From Leptolyngbya sp. Prado105 (GTDB lineage: Bacteria; Cyanobacteriota; Cyanobacteriia; Leptolyngbyales; Leptolyngbyaceae): DNA of 64,000 nt. The translations under genes and the position numbers were made by a program. This document shows positions 30,457 to 40,714 of this stretch, piece by piece; position 1 is the first letter of the stretch, and each line of letters begins with the position of its first letter. Under the pieces are notes generated by a model. That model saw only the letters and a list, made by a program, of their open reading frames with translations, had not been told where the DNA came from and made no database searches. The stretch lies in the NCBI GenBank assembly GCA_025454375.1, contig JALOOO010000001.1:19826-83825 (forward strand), written 5' to 3'.

Positions 30457-32196
30457 TTAGCTAGAAGACGAAACAAATTGCTCTAGTACTGCTTGTCGCA
30501 ATAGCTTTTGAGGCATGAATCCTTGAGACAGAATAAAGTCATGGAAGGCAGTTTGACTAAATCTCTGTCCCATTTTTTGCTCAACTTCCCGACGAAGCTG
30601 CATCAGTCGTTGATATCCATAAAAGTAAGAAGGCGCATGACCCGGAAGCTTCACCGTGTAGCGATTGATCTCTTGCTCAGCAAAGAACTTCGAGAAGCCA
30701 ACATCCTCAGTTAAGATTTTCATTGCCTGGTCGATCGACAATTTTCCTAAATGCAATTCGGGTTCTAAAAATGCTCGTGCTGCTCGAAGTAACTGAAACT
30801 GAAGTGAAATAAACTGCCCCTCGATCGGCATAAATGGTAAAGTAATCGCCTCAGCATAAAGCGCCCAGCCTTCATGATTCGCAGGATTATAGCCATACTT
30901 CGATCGCGCGTCTGACGTGCCCTTATCTTGAATCGTCGTAAACTGCAAATCATGCCCAGGTCTACCTTCATGAGCCGTCAATGTCCAAGCAACGGCTGGA
31001 TAAGTAAAATCATCGTAAGCACGAGGTTGCTTATCCGGTTTCAAAACTGGAATGATGAAGACACCTGATGTCTTTTGGGAAGCTTTCGGCGCATAGTACT
31101 GTGGGACTGGAAAATTTGTGTTTTCGCGATCGTTGGTCAATCGAATCGTTAGATTGCGCTTCGGCAGAGTGACTAGCTTTTCGCGTCTGATAATCGCTTC
31201 AAGGTCTTTTTGGCGATTTTGATATTCAGGCAAAATTTTATCGGTCGGCAACTGTTCTTTTTTTAATACCCGAATCACTTCTCGATAGCGATTCGCTTGA
31301 ACCCCTCGCCGCTTAGCAATTTGAGGAGCCAGAGCATTCATCTGTTGCTGAATCGAGTCAAACGCAGCGTGCGCTTCTTTCAGCAATTCATCGATCGGGA
31401 TTTCGACTCCTCGTTGTTCTAATTCTAAGGCGTAAAGTTCAGGAGACAGGCGAAAATCGGATCTGGCTTTCGGTAAGATTTCTTGTCGAACAAAGGTTGT
31501 ATAGTCTGTAATCTGAGATTTCAACTGGGTATAACTCGACGGATCGATGCGGTGTTTCTCGAAGCGTTGTTTAATTCGTTCTAGTTGTAAGGGCGTACTC
31601 GATAAATCTTTTTCGATTTGAGATTTTTCTGGAAAGAAAACCGCCGGACGCGATAAAGCTTCTCGCAGATTTTGCTGGGCTAGAGATGCGATCGAGGGTT
31701 TCCCCACCGTTTCCCCACTCAAGCGATTGACTTGTTTTACGAGATCCTGCTTGCCCAAATCATCAATACTGTCATAAATCTCCTGAGCAAGATTGACATA
31801 AGGCAGGCGAATTTGTCGATCGAGTCTGTCAGATTTTAAAACTTCATTTGCCGATTGAATCAGAATTTCTAAGTCGATTTTGAGCGCTGGATCAGTTTCT
31901 TGTCTCAGCTTGGTCTGAAAACTCTCAATCGCAGTACTAATGCCGCTCTCGCGACACTGTACATAATTCAAATCAAGCCTTCGCAACGGTTCGCTTAGCG
32001 TTGTCTCTGCTGCACATTTCTTTGCGGCTTCTGCCTGAGTCAATCCATTTGCATTTGCATTGCTGCGATTGATCCAATCTGGTTTTGCAGACGCGATCGA
32101 ATTGACCACAGAATGAGACGCGATCGCCAAAGTAAACGCTGCGATCGCTAGCAAAATAGAGGCTCTACGCCCGACTCGTAAGACATGACGAATCAT
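30457..32196 (-). CDS. DUF885 family protein
   Basis: 'TAHEGRPGHDLQF' zinc-peptidase-like motif, 'NPANHEGWALYAEAI'; start at MIRHVLRVG. Confidence 0.85.
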   Translation of the reverse strand: MIRHVLRVGRRASILLAIAAFTLAIASHSVVNSIASAKPDWINRSNANANGLTQAEAAKKCAAETTLSEPLRRLDLNYVQCRESGISTAIESFQTKLRQETDPALKIDLEILIQSANEVLKSDRLDRQIRLPYVNLAQEIYDSIDDLGKQDLVKQVNRLSGETVGKPSIASLAQQNLREALSRPAVFFPEKSQIEKDLSSTPLQLERIKQRFEKHRIDPSSYTQLKSQITDYTTFVRQEILPKARSDFRLSPELYALELEQRGVEIPIDELLKEAHAAFDSIQQQMNALAPQIAKRRGVQANRYREVIRVLKKEQLPTDKILPEYQNRQKDLEAIIRREKLVTLPKRNLTIRLTNDRENTNFPVPQYYAPKASQKTSGVFIIPVLKPDKQPRAYDDFTYPAVAWTLTAHEGRPGHDLQFTTIQDKGTSDARSKYGYNPANHEGWALYAEAITLPFMPIEGQFISLQFQLLRAARAFLEPELHLGKLSIDQAMKILTEDVGFSKFFAEQEINRYTVKLPGHAPSYFYGYQRLMQLRREVEQKMGQRFSQTAFHDFILSQGFMPQKLLRQAVLEQFVSSSS

Positions 32197-32215
32197 TTTT
32201 AAAATTCCAACACTG

Positions 32216-32836
32216 CTACTGTTTACACTGAAGCGAATCAAAAACAGTTCCCGCCTTTTGTGCCGCCGTTTGCAGATCCTGTGCATTCGTCAGCAGATTG
32301 ACCACATACCGACTATCTTCTAAACTCACACTCGCTCGATAAATCACGGTCGCCTTTTCATCCGAATCCGGATACTTCAATTGTCCTTCTCGCACCGTAA
32401 CAGGAGTCGGTGCGCCGCAGAGATTCTTTATCTCAGTCCGCACATCTTTGATCTTTAGCTCTTCCTCATCCGCACCCAGAGCAATACTATCCAAAATGCG
32501 ATCGATCTGTCTGCGTCCAGATTCTTGCTGTCCGATCGGAACCCGCGCGACCAGTAGCTGAATATCCGGTTCGTCTCCTTCACTCGCAACCAAGGCAACT
32601 TTCGCACCTGCGATATTTACTCCAAGTAGCCCCTGCGAGCCTCCTGGTAGCGAATAGCTCATAATATTACTCGCGATCGCTTCTGCACGCTGAGGAGTCG
32701 CCGCATTACTCAAAAACTTCAGTGCAAGCCCAGTCAGTCCCACTCCCAGAGTCGCGATCGCACCTAAGACGATCGCCACCGTTTCCCAAATCGAAACTTT
32801 GTACTGTGGAATTCTAGACGGTAGTTCTCTCATCAT
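32216..32836 (-). CDS. Single-TM conserved hypothetical protein
   Basis: Start set at MMRELPSRIPQYK; one TM then soluble domain. Confidence 0.6.
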   Translation of the reverse strand: MMRELPSRIPQYKVSIWETVAIVLGAIATLGVGLTGLALKFLSNAATPQRAEAIASNIMSYSLPGGSQGLLGVNIAGAKVALVASEGDEPDIQLLVARVPIGQQESGRRQIDRILDSIALGADEEELKIKDVRTEIKNLCGAPTPVTVREGQLKYPDSDEKATVIYRASVSLEDSRYVVNLLTNAQDLQTAAQKAGTVFDSLQCKQ

Positions 32837-32838
32837 TC

Positions 32839-35259
32839 TTACTCCAAATCCACACCTAAAAAGCGATCGAGAAACCGAGTCCGCCAAGCGAGTCGAACGA
32901 TCAATCCCCACTCTAGCGCAACCAATCCCAGGAAAAGACAGTCCTGCAAACTAATTTGAGAAAGCTCAAAAAATTTCCGTAACGGCGGAATAAATAAAAT
33001 CAGTAAATACACCCCGAGTAAAACAATGGCAACCCAGGTATACCGCCAATCTCCGCTCAGCGGTTCTCCTCCGACCCATGCAGTCGTTGGCGGCTTGAGA
33101 AATGGAATGAGCAACAATTCGCAAAATACTAAAATGGTCACGAGTGCAGTGCGCGGAATATTAAATTCGATCTCAGTTAAACCAACATTTGGAGGTAAAT
33201 CTAAAGCAGCACTCACTAAATAAAATAAATACACGGTGAGTGATACTAAAGTGATTGTGATCGTCGCAGGCACGACAAAATGCAGCATCGATCGCACTAA
33301 ACTTCGTTTCTGTGATTCTCCCGGTTGCGCCCAAATCGGAATGAATGTCGTCGGAATTCCCACCCCGATTAAAGTTACGATCGCACTGTGTTTATTTAAC
33401 AACGGGAAACTATCTGAGACAATCGCGATCGCAAAAATCAGCAACGCGACACAGCACAGTCGCACCATAAATAATTTAACGACATCGCGAATGCCATTCT
33501 GAATCCGTTGCCCCTCAAGAAACGTATGCGGCAAAGCTTCAAACGTATCTTTCAGCAACACAATATCCGCAATGCTACGAGTCGCCTTACTACCGCTCTC
33601 CATCGCGATTCCCAGGTTCGCCTGCTTGAGGGACAGCACATCATTCACCCCATCCCCTGTCATCGCAACATAGAACCCCGACTTGCGTAAACTACGAACC
33701 AGTTGGGCCTTCTGCTGCGGTGTAATCCGCCCAAATACATTGTAATTTCGCGCCGTCTGAACAAATTGCGCTTCATCCATCTGAGCCAGTTCTGCTCCCG
33801 AAATCACCCGCATCTCATCTGTAAATCCAGCTTGCTTCGCCAAGGCAGCAACCGTTTGGGGATTGTCTCCAGAGATGATTTTTAGCGTAATTCCCGCTTT
33901 AGCAAATCCTTGTAGCGTTTCACGAGCAGACGGACGAAGCTGATCTGAGAAACACAGAATTCCAAGTGCCGTTAAAGGGGGAAGTGTATCCTCGATCGCA
34001 TACTCCGTATGGGCAAATAACACGACTCGAAACCCTTGATTCACCTGTTGATCGATGTAATCCAAAATCTCATCTGTAATCGCGATCGATTTCATCAAAA
34101 TCTCCGGCGCACCCATCACATAGGTTCCAGGCAATTCTTCAAATGCGATCGCGCTCCACTTTCGCGCCGACGAGAAAGGAACCTCATTCCGAATCGGCTT
34201 TGCATATCCCGAACAAGCAATCAAAACCGCTTCACTCGTGCGATTCCCCGACTGAGTACTTGCCGCAAAATCACCCACCAACCATTTCAATTGATCTTCA
34301 GAAATCCCCAACGGATGGAGCGAGTGCAATTCAATCTGATTCGTCGTCAGCGTTCCCGTCTTATCCAAACATAGGACATCAACATTGCTCAACGATTCCA
34401 CCGCGTTCGTTTGCTGAATCAGAACATTCTGTCCCAACATCCGAATCGCACCCATTGCATACGCTAACGTAATCGCTAACAACAGTCCCGCCGGAATCAA
34501 TCCCGCGATCACTGCCGCTCGTTGCACGACTTCATTCAGCGTCTGCGATCGACTAATAAAACTGATACCAACTAACAACCACAAGAACGACGCTAACAAT
34601 AGCAGAATCCGAATAATCAGATTAATCTCAGACTGCAACGGCGTATAGACCTGGCGAAATTCCCTCGCTCCCATCGTCAGTTGATAAGCGACTGTATCCG
34701 CCCCAACTTTCTGCGCTTCATAACAAGCCGTTCCACTGACACAAAAACTCCCCGAATAGACGGGTTTTTCTGCAACTTTTACAATCAGATCAGATTCTCC
34801 AGTCAGTAGAGATTCATCAATTTCAACCCGTCCTTCTCCGACGATTTGCCCATCGACAAGAATTTGGTCGCCGGGACGCAGAATTAGCACATCCCGCAGC
34901 ACAATTTCACAGGGGTCAATGTTCACCTCCTGCCCATTGCGAATGACAGTGGCATGAGGTCGATTGAGCAATGCAATTTCGTCTAACTTTTGTTTTGCCC
35001 AAATCTCCTGCACAATGCCAATGATTACGCCGCTAAAGATAATCACTGCGACGAAAACCGCATCACTCGCCCGCTGAAGCAGGATAAACACGCCGCTGAT
35101 TGCAAAGAAGACGGCATTAACAAACGTAAACAGGTTTTCCTGTAAAATCCGCGCGTACGATCGACTAGTTGGCAGCTTCACATCATTAGTTTTGCCTGCT
35201 AACTGTTGTTCGCGGACTTCTTGATCGCTTAATCCGGGGAGCGTTGCCATGAATTGCAA
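32839..35259 (-). CDS. P-type cation-transporting ATPase
   Basis: 806 aa; 'LLTGESDLI', 'CLDKTGTLTTN', 'MTGDGVNDVLSLKQANLGIAM'. Confidence 0.92.
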   Translation of the reverse strand: MQFMATLPGLSDQEVREQQLAGKTNDVKLPTSRSYARILQENLFTFVNAVFFAISGVFILLQRASDAVFVAVIIFSGVIIGIVQEIWAKQKLDEIALLNRPHATVIRNGQEVNIDPCEIVLRDVLILRPGDQILVDGQIVGEGRVEIDESLLTGESDLIVKVAEKPVYSGSFCVSGTACYEAQKVGADTVAYQLTMGAREFRQVYTPLQSEINLIIRILLLLASFLWLLVGISFISRSQTLNEVVQRAAVIAGLIPAGLLLAITLAYAMGAIRMLGQNVLIQQTNAVESLSNVDVLCLDKTGTLTTNQIELHSLHPLGISEDQLKWLVGDFAASTQSGNRTSEAVLIACSGYAKPIRNEVPFSSARKWSAIAFEELPGTYVMGAPEILMKSIAITDEILDYIDQQVNQGFRVVLFAHTEYAIEDTLPPLTALGILCFSDQLRPSARETLQGFAKAGITLKIISGDNPQTVAALAKQAGFTDEMRVISGAELAQMDEAQFVQTARNYNVFGRITPQQKAQLVRSLRKSGFYVAMTGDGVNDVLSLKQANLGIAMESGSKATRSIADIVLLKDTFEALPHTFLEGQRIQNGIRDVVKLFMVRLCCVALLIFAIAIVSDSFPLLNKHSAIVTLIGVGIPTTFIPIWAQPGESQKRSLVRSMLHFVVPATITITLVSLTVYLFYLVSAALDLPPNVGLTEIEFNIPRTALVTILVFCELLLIPFLKPPTTAWVGGEPLSGDWRYTWVAIVLLGVYLLILFIPPLRKFFELSQISLQDCLFLGLVALEWGLIVRLAWRTRFLDRFLGVDLE

Positions 35260-35346
35260 ATTGTCTCTATCAGGTGCTGACCATTATCATAGATGCTCTT
35301 TCCCGGTTCAAATGATTCGTTGCTCGGATGCGATCGCGAATTTCCC

Positions 35347-36255
35347 CTAGCAAAAAATGCTGAGGTTTAGTTCTTGGGCTAATTTCTCTATTAGAAAAAG
35401 TCCGGCAACCGAGTTTCCGATCCGGTCGATCGCGGGACTATAACAAGCGATCGCACCTTGTTTTGGAACGATCGCAACCAGCGCCCCGCTGACTCCTGAC
35501 TTCATGGGCAATCCTACTTTTACAGCAAATGTGCCAGAGACTTCATACAGTCCGCAGGTCAACATCAAAGCCGAAACGATTTGCTGATGGGTGTGTGAAA
35601 TTTCTAGATGCGGTTTTGCGAGCAGTAAGCCGAGTTGAGCTAAATCTGCGATCGTTCCTGATAGACAGCAAAGCTGATTGTAAGTATCAAGGGCTAAGTC
35701 TGATCGCTCAAGCAATTGACTCTGAACGAGTAAATCTGTGATCCTGCGATTTGTCTCATTCGGTAAAGACCGCACAGAATTTAACGCTTTGTGATTCAAG
35801 ATCACCTGAGTTTGAGCGCGATCGTTTAACCATTTCCGAAACGCTTCACAGCGATCAGAACTTGAAGTTTTTGGCATTAATCCCGTTAATGCGATCGCGC
35901 CGCTATTGATCATCGGATTGCGAGGATGACCGTGATCGGATTTAAGTTGAGCGATCGAATGGAATGGGAGATCTGAAGGCAGCATTCCAACTTGTTGAAA
36001 AACACGCTCAGACCCAACCTGTTCAAGCAAGTAGAGCAGCAAGAACGGCTTAATCACGCTCATCAACACAAAAGGTTGCACAAAATCGCCAGAAATCACA
36101 CTCTGATTTTCAGCCGAAACCTGGACTGCCAACAGACGCGCATTGACCTGTGCCAATTGCGGGATATAGTCCGGAAGTCGCCCTTGAAGCGTAAACCGCC
36201 GTGCTTGAGCGACCCAAGCATCTAGATCGGCTTGTGTGAGAACTGCCAGAGCCAT
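35347..36255 (-). CDS. glsA: Glutaminase
   Basis: 302 aa; 'PFVLMSVIKPF', 'NPMINSGAIAL', 'LPMKSGVSGALVAIVP'. Confidence 0.93.
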   Translation of the reverse strand: MALAVLTQADLDAWVAQARRFTLQGRLPDYIPQLAQVNARLLAVQVSAENQSVISGDFVQPFVLMSVIKPFLLLYLLEQVGSERVFQQVGMLPSDLPFHSIAQLKSDHGHPRNPMINSGAIALTGLMPKTSSSDRCEAFRKWLNDRAQTQVILNHKALNSVRSLPNETNRRITDLLVQSQLLERSDLALDTYNQLCCLSGTIADLAQLGLLLAKPHLEISHTHQQIVSALMLTCGLYEVSGTFAVKVGLPMKSGVSGALVAIVPKQGAIACYSPAIDRIGNSVAGLFLIEKLAQELNLSIFC

Positions 36256-36315
36256 GAGAAAGTGAAGGTTAGAAAAGAAGTCAACAGGAGTATAGCTTCA
36301 TTCTTTCCGATTTCT

Positions 36316-36642
36316 TTAGACCTGATTGAATTCTTCTGTGCGCTCACTGTACTCGATCGGTAAGACCACCATCAAGTTCTCATTCGGGCGCGGGATGTAA
36401 TGAGAGGAGAGAAAGAGCTTATCGCCTTCTTTGTACGCCGTCATCTTTTTAGCGGCTTCTAGTCCTGCTTCGACAGAAATCTTGACTTCTGACACATCGC
36501 CTCGAACGACGATCGTGATGTAAGCACCGCTGACTCGTTCCATTTCCACGAGCGTCACCCGTGCAGCCTTCACCATGACATCTGCAACCGCGAGCGCAGG
36601 CGGCAAGCCCCGCACTTCTACCATTCCGACTGCCTTAGCCAT
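36316..36642 (-). CDS. CcmK-type carboxysome shell protein (BMC domain), divergent paralog
   Basis: 108 aa; 'AVGMVEVRGLPPALAVADVMVKAARVTLVEMERVSGAYITIVVRGDVSEV'. Confidence 0.88.
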   Translation of the reverse strand: MAKAVGMVEVRGLPPALAVADVMVKAARVTLVEMERVSGAYITIVVRGDVSEVKISVEAGLEAAKKMTAYKEGDKLFLSSHYIPRPNENLMVVLPIEYSERTEEFNQV

Positions 36643-36827
36643 CCTAATGAACTCCCTTCCATATTGCTCGCAATATATAGATTATTACAGTTTGGTCTAT
36701 GGTTAATGAAACTTCGATCGTTGGTTCCGCTGTTCATTCTGATTAGGAGAGCTTATCGGTGAACTGTCTTGAATAATGAGGCAACGAGTCTGAGCGTTAC
36801 GAAGCGAACAATTTCTGTGCGATCCTA

Positions 36828-37769
36828 ATGCGGCAACACCTTATTGCGGCAACAATTTATCACAGGTTAAAGATTGAGATGGAAAAAACGTTGAACCATT
36901 CCCCTAAAGAGAGTAAATCTCAAACTCACTTCAATTGTTTTTTTCAAACCGCGATTTGCAAATTTAAGCAAGTCTTTCTCTTTCAAACTTTCTGCAAAAC
37001 TTTAGAAACAAACCTTAAGATCATTCAAACTCAATTCCATCGATTAAGACAGCGTAAAATTCAGCTTTTAGGATGGGTTTGGCTGTTGAGTTTGCTATTA
37101 GCAAGTCCAGCTTACGCAGGTGCATTATCCGATCGCGTTTCTTCTTTCCCCGATTGGCACAACAAACCGCCCGTCGATCGCGCCATCGGCGACCTGTTCT
37201 ATCCCGATTGGATTGCGGGAAACTGGCGAGTCAAAAGTACGCTTATCGATCTCGTCGCACCGCTCGCGCCTAAAATCGTCACACCTGGGTTTGAGAGCAA
37301 TCGCCAATCTGTCAATCAGCCGATCGAATTCGAGGTGCGATTTGTCCCAAATGCTAAGAAAGTCATCGCCGATCGCGCCTTCAACGGCTTGAATATTGCC
37401 CGCGCTTATTTAGGCGATCGCGTCGTTCTTTCGGTTAAAGTCGATCCGAATTCTCCAAACAAACAAATCACAGTTCTAAGAGACAATCGGATTCTGACTT
37501 CTACCATTACAGAAAGAGCGATCGAAACGCCTGATCCCAAACATTTCATTACAAGCGAAATCTTTCAACAAGTCTTTAGAAGTGCGTCTCAACCCTATCT
37601 AAATCAGGTAGAGACGACCACTGCCTATCAGTTTTTAGACAGAAAAATCGCCGCCGATCAAATTACTGCCATCTATCTTTCGCCTCAAGATCCTGACTAT
37701 TTCAACGCGAAAAATACACCCGTTGCACTGTATCGATATCGCTTGGAATTTTCACAGACAAATGAGTAA
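36828..37769 (+). CDS. Conserved lumenal/secreted cyanobacterial protein (DUF6816-like)
   Basis: Signal 'GWVWLLSLLLASPAYAGALSDR' then 'FPDWHNKPPVDRAIGDLFYPDWIAGNW'; N-terminal start uncertain. Confidence 0.6.
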   Translation: MRQHLIAATIYHRLKIEMEKTLNHSPKESKSQTHFNCFFQTAICKFKQVFLFQTFCKTLETNLKIIQTQFHRLRQRKIQLLGWVWLLSLLLASPAYAGALSDRVSSFPDWHNKPPVDRAIGDLFYPDWIAGNWRVKSTLIDLVAPLAPKIVTPGFESNRQSVNQPIEFEVRFVPNAKKVIADRAFNGLNIARAYLGDRVVLSVKVDPNSPNKQITVLRDNRILTSTITERAIETPDPKHFITSEIFQQVFRSASQPYLNQVETTTAYQFLDRKIAADQITAIYLSPQDPDYFNAKNTPVALYRYRLEFSQTNE

Positions 37770-37959
37770 TTAGACTCACTATTTTTGTTGTGAATGTTAC
37801 AGATAATTACCAGTTACATCCAAGTAAACTTTGATTTCTTAAGCTAGAAAGACAAGAGTGACTCTGTTATTCTCAGCGGGTACAGATCGAGAGCCTGAAC
37901 TTGCAGTTCTTAAGATCCAAAGCATTATGACTTTCTGACCCTTAAACCAATCCGTTTTC

Positions 37960-38400
37960 GTGAGCGAGTCAAATGCAGATCACTCACAAATTCGATTCAT
38001 GACCGCTATTCAAGAAGTTGCTGATTTACAAACGATCGACAACCTCTTTTTGAACCCACTCGATATTTTTGAACTTAGAGTTATGAACCATTATTGCGAA
38101 CAATGGATTGCCGATTGGTGTCAGACAAATGGCTGGACAGATTGGTTTAAAGAGCGCTCCAGCTATTGGGCATTTCCCCCAAATTCTGTCATGCCTGTGC
38201 CGATTCCAACCTCTGTTTTATTGACGATCAAAGCGGAGAAGGGCTTAAGTACCGATGAGCGGTTCTGGACTTTAACCGCGATCCTGGGAACCGGACTTAC
38301 CGCCGCTTGGGGATATGCGATCGCGTCCCCGATGCCACTACTCCTAGCATTTGTCGGATGCGCGATTGTTTTCGCCAGACTAGACTGCGAAGAAGCTTAA
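37960..38400 (+). CDS. Hypothetical membrane-associated protein
   Basis: 146 aa; C-terminal two-TM hairpin; strong terminator follows. Confidence 0.6.
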   Translation: MSESNADHSQIRFMTAIQEVADLQTIDNLFLNPLDIFELRVMNHYCEQWIADWCQTNGWTDWFKERSSYWAFPPNSVMPVPIPTSVLLTIKAEKGLSTDERFWTLTAILGTGLTAAWGYAIASPMPLLLAFVGCAIVFARLDCEEA

Positions 38401-38411
38401 TTTTTCTGTCT

Positions 38412-38459
38412 AAAAAATAGAGCAAGCCTTATTAGAATGAAGGGTTTGCTCTATTTTTT
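38412..38459 (+). terminator. Rho-independent terminator
   Basis: AAAAAATAGAGCAAGCC ... GGTTTGCTCTATTTTTT inverted repeat. Confidence 0.8.
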
Positions 38460-38575
38460 CGAGACTTTTGCAAACAGAAAAATATTGGTTCGATGAGGTC
38501 AAACGCTTTAGATGCGAGGCATCCGTCTTCTTCGGCTAGAATGGGTATCTAAGTTTTACAGATTCGAGAACGCCC

Positions 38576-39928
38576 ATGACTGCTGCTCGCCGTTATCACA
38601 TCACAACGTTTGGCTGCCAAATGAATAAGGCAGATTCTGAACGTATGGCTGGAATTTTAGAAACAATGGGCTTTGAATGGTCAGAAGAAGCCAATGAAGC
38701 GGATTTGATTCTTTACAATACCTGCACGATTCGAGATAACGCAGAGCAAAAGGTTTATTCCTATCTCGGACGGCAAGCTCAGCGCAAGCAGGAAAATCCA
38801 AATCTGACGATCGTGGTTGCCGGATGTGTGGCACAGCAAGAAGGCGAATCGCTCTTACGCCGCGTGCCTGAACTCGACCTGGTGATGGGTCCGCAATATG
38901 CCAACCAACTCGAAGACCTGCTAGAGCAAGTTTTTAGCGGCAACCAGGTCGTTGCAACTGATCCCATTCAGATTGTTGAAGACATCACGAAGCCGAGACG
39001 CAATAGCGACGTGACGGCTTGGGTGAATGTGATTTATGGCTGTAATGAGCGCTGTACTTACTGCGTGGTTCCGGGGGTTCGAGGGGTAGAACAGTCGCGC
39101 ACACCCGAATCGATTCGCGCAGAAATTGAACAACTTGCAGCCCAAGGCTATAAAGAAATTACGCTGCTGGGTCAAAACATTGATGCTTATGGAAGAGACT
39201 TACCTGGCGTGACTCCAGAAGGAAGGCATCTCTATAACTTCACAGATTTGATGTACTTTGTGCATGATGTTCCAGGGATCGATCGTATTCGATTTGCGAC
39301 CAGTCATCCGCGCTACTTCACAGAGCGTTTAATTCGTGCCTGTGCAGAACTGCCAAAGGTCTGTGAGCATTTTCATATCCCATTCCAGTCGGGCGATAAT
39401 GACGTGCTAAAAGCGATGGCACGCGGTTACACGCATGAACGCTATCGTCGCATTATTGAAACGATTCGCGAATCGATGCCGGATGCTTCGATTAGTGCGG
39501 ATGCGATCGTCGGATTTCCAGGCGAAACCGAAGCACAATTCGAGAACACCTTGACTTTAGTTCGCGATATCGGATTTGATCTCGTCAATACCGCTGCTTA
39601 TTCTCCGCGCCCCGGCACTCCTGCGGCAATTTGGGAGCATCAGTTGTCTGAAGAAGTCAAAGCCGATCGTTTACAACGGCTGAATCATCTGGTTTCACAA
39701 AGTGCGTCAGATCGATCGCAGCGATATTCAGGTCGAATTGAAGAAGTTTTAGTCGAAGCGCAAAACCCGAAAGATCCAACGCAAGTGATGGGACGGACGC
39801 GAGGAAATCGGTTGACATTTTTTGCAGGCTCGATCGACGAACTCAGAGGTCAGACTGTCAAAGTGAAGATTACCGAAGTCAGATCGTTCAGCTTGACGGC
39901 GCAACCTCTGATTGAGGCTCGTCTGTAG
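38576..39928 (+). CDS. miaB: tRNA-2-methylthio-N6-dimethylallyladenosine synthase
   Basis: 450 aa; '[14 protein letters not shown]', radical SAM '[17 protein letters not shown]'. Confidence 0.93.
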   Translation: MTAARRYHITTFGCQMNKADSERMAGILETMGFEWSEEANEADLILYNTCTIRDNAEQKVYSYLGRQAQRKQENPNLTIVVAGCVAQQEGESLLRRVPELDLVMGPQYANQLEDLLEQVFSGNQVVATDPIQIVEDITKPRRNSDVTAWVNVIYGCNERCTYCVVPGVRGVEQSRTPESIRAEIEQLAAQGYKEITLLGQNIDAYGRDLPGVTPEGRHLYNFTDLMYFVHDVPGIDRIRFATSHPRYFTERLIRACAELPKVCEHFHIPFQSGDNDVLKAMARGYTHERYRRIIETIRESMPDASISADAIVGFPGETEAQFENTLTLVRDIGFDLVNTAAYSPRPGTPAAIWEHQLSEEVKADRLQRLNHLVSQSASDRSQRYSGRIEEVLVEAQNPKDPTQVMGRTRGNRLTFFAGSIDELRGQTVKVKITEVRSFSLTAQPLIEARL

Positions 39929-39930
39929 AA

Positions 39931-40015
39931 CGGAGAGGGTGGGATTCGAACCCACGGAACCTTTCGGTTCATTCGATTTCAAGTCGAACGCATTCGACCA
40001 CTCTGCCACCTCTCC
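39931..40015 (-). tRNA. tRNA-Ser(UGA)
   Basis: Reverse complement GGAGAGGTGGCAGAGTGGTCGAATGCGTTCGACTTGAAATCGAATGAACCGAAAGGTTCCGTGGGTTCGAATCCCACCCTCTCCG: cloverleaf with long variable arm, anticodon loop CTTGAAA. Confidence 0.95.
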
Positions 40016-40096
40016 AAGGGACGTGTATTATCTTATCCCATTCCGTCGATTTTGGTTACTATTCTGATGTTTGTCGATCTTTATAAAGCATTGGCG

Positions 40097-40309
40097 CTAT
40101 TCTTCTAAGACTTCGACGAGTTCTTCGATCGAGACTCCAAACGCCCGTGCTAATTTCAGAAGCGCTGTGTAGTCAGTCATTGTCATTGCTTCACGCTGAA
40201 CATAGTTCTTGACTGTGCTGTAATTCAGTCCAGAACGCTCAGAGACTTCTTTCAGTGTCCAGTCGCGCTCATCTGCAAGCTCTCGAATCCTTAGCCGAAT
40301 TAATCCCAT
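40097..40309 (-). CDS. XRE-family HTH regulator
   Basis: 'DWTLKEVSERSGLNYSTVKNYV'; ATG at 40309 (MGLIRLRIRELADERD), inside the 75-aa TTG-start ORF. Confidence 0.85.
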   Translation of the reverse strand: MGLIRLRIRELADERDWTLKEVSERSGLNYSTVKNYVQREAMTMTDYTALLKLARAFGVSIEELVEVLEE

Positions 40310-40322
40310 CGATGCAACTGAC

Positions 40323-40342
40323 AAAGACTCAATTGAGTCTTT
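40323..40342. promoter_or_regulatory. Candidate operator: perfect 20-bp palindrome AAAGACTCAATTGAGTCTTT (copy 1)
   Basis: Read directly, immediately upstream of the XRE gene. Confidence 0.7.
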
Positions 40343-40354
40343 TAATAGGGTTAG

Positions 40355-40374
40355 AAAGACTCAATTGAGTCTTT
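40355..40374. promoter_or_regulatory. Candidate operator: perfect 20-bp palindrome AAAGACTCAATTGAGTCTTT (copy 2, 32 bp away)
   Basis: Read directly; identical to copy 1. Confidence 0.7.
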
Positions 40375-40497
40375 GATTAAGCGATCGCTCTCAGCCTGGA
40401 AAACTTGCAGCGATCGCACCCACGAATGAGGTACAGACATGATACCAATAGTTTTGTCATGCGTTGACACTTCTGCATTGTGGCGCGGAGGTAGACG

Positions 40498-40671
40498 ATG
40501 ACTTATCGCGATTCTCTTTTCCCTTGGTGCATCATTCGCTTATTGCCAAAAATGCAGCGTATCGTTGTCTGTCGCTGTCGGAATCGCAATCAGGCTCAAG
40601 CACATATTCAAGCGTTGCAACGCTTGAATCGGCAAGCGATTTATGAAGTGATTTTCGATCCCATGGATTGA
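40498..40671 (+). CDS. Conserved-looking 57-aa small protein
   Basis: MTYRDSLFPWCIIRLLPKMQRIVVCRCRNRNQAQAHIQALQRLNRQAIYEVIFDPMD*; below the ORF-track cutoff. Confidence 0.7.
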   Translation: MTYRDSLFPWCIIRLLPKMQRIVVCRCRNRNQAQAHIQALQRLNRQAIYEVIFDPMD

Positions 40672-40714
40672 ATAACCATTGCTCCCACTGTTCAATTTCT
40701 AAAGTGTCTCACCC

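Noticed and set aside
33026-34472. Plus-strand ORFs across the P-type ATPase
   Set aside because: Antisense to a gene with canonical P-type ATPase motifs.
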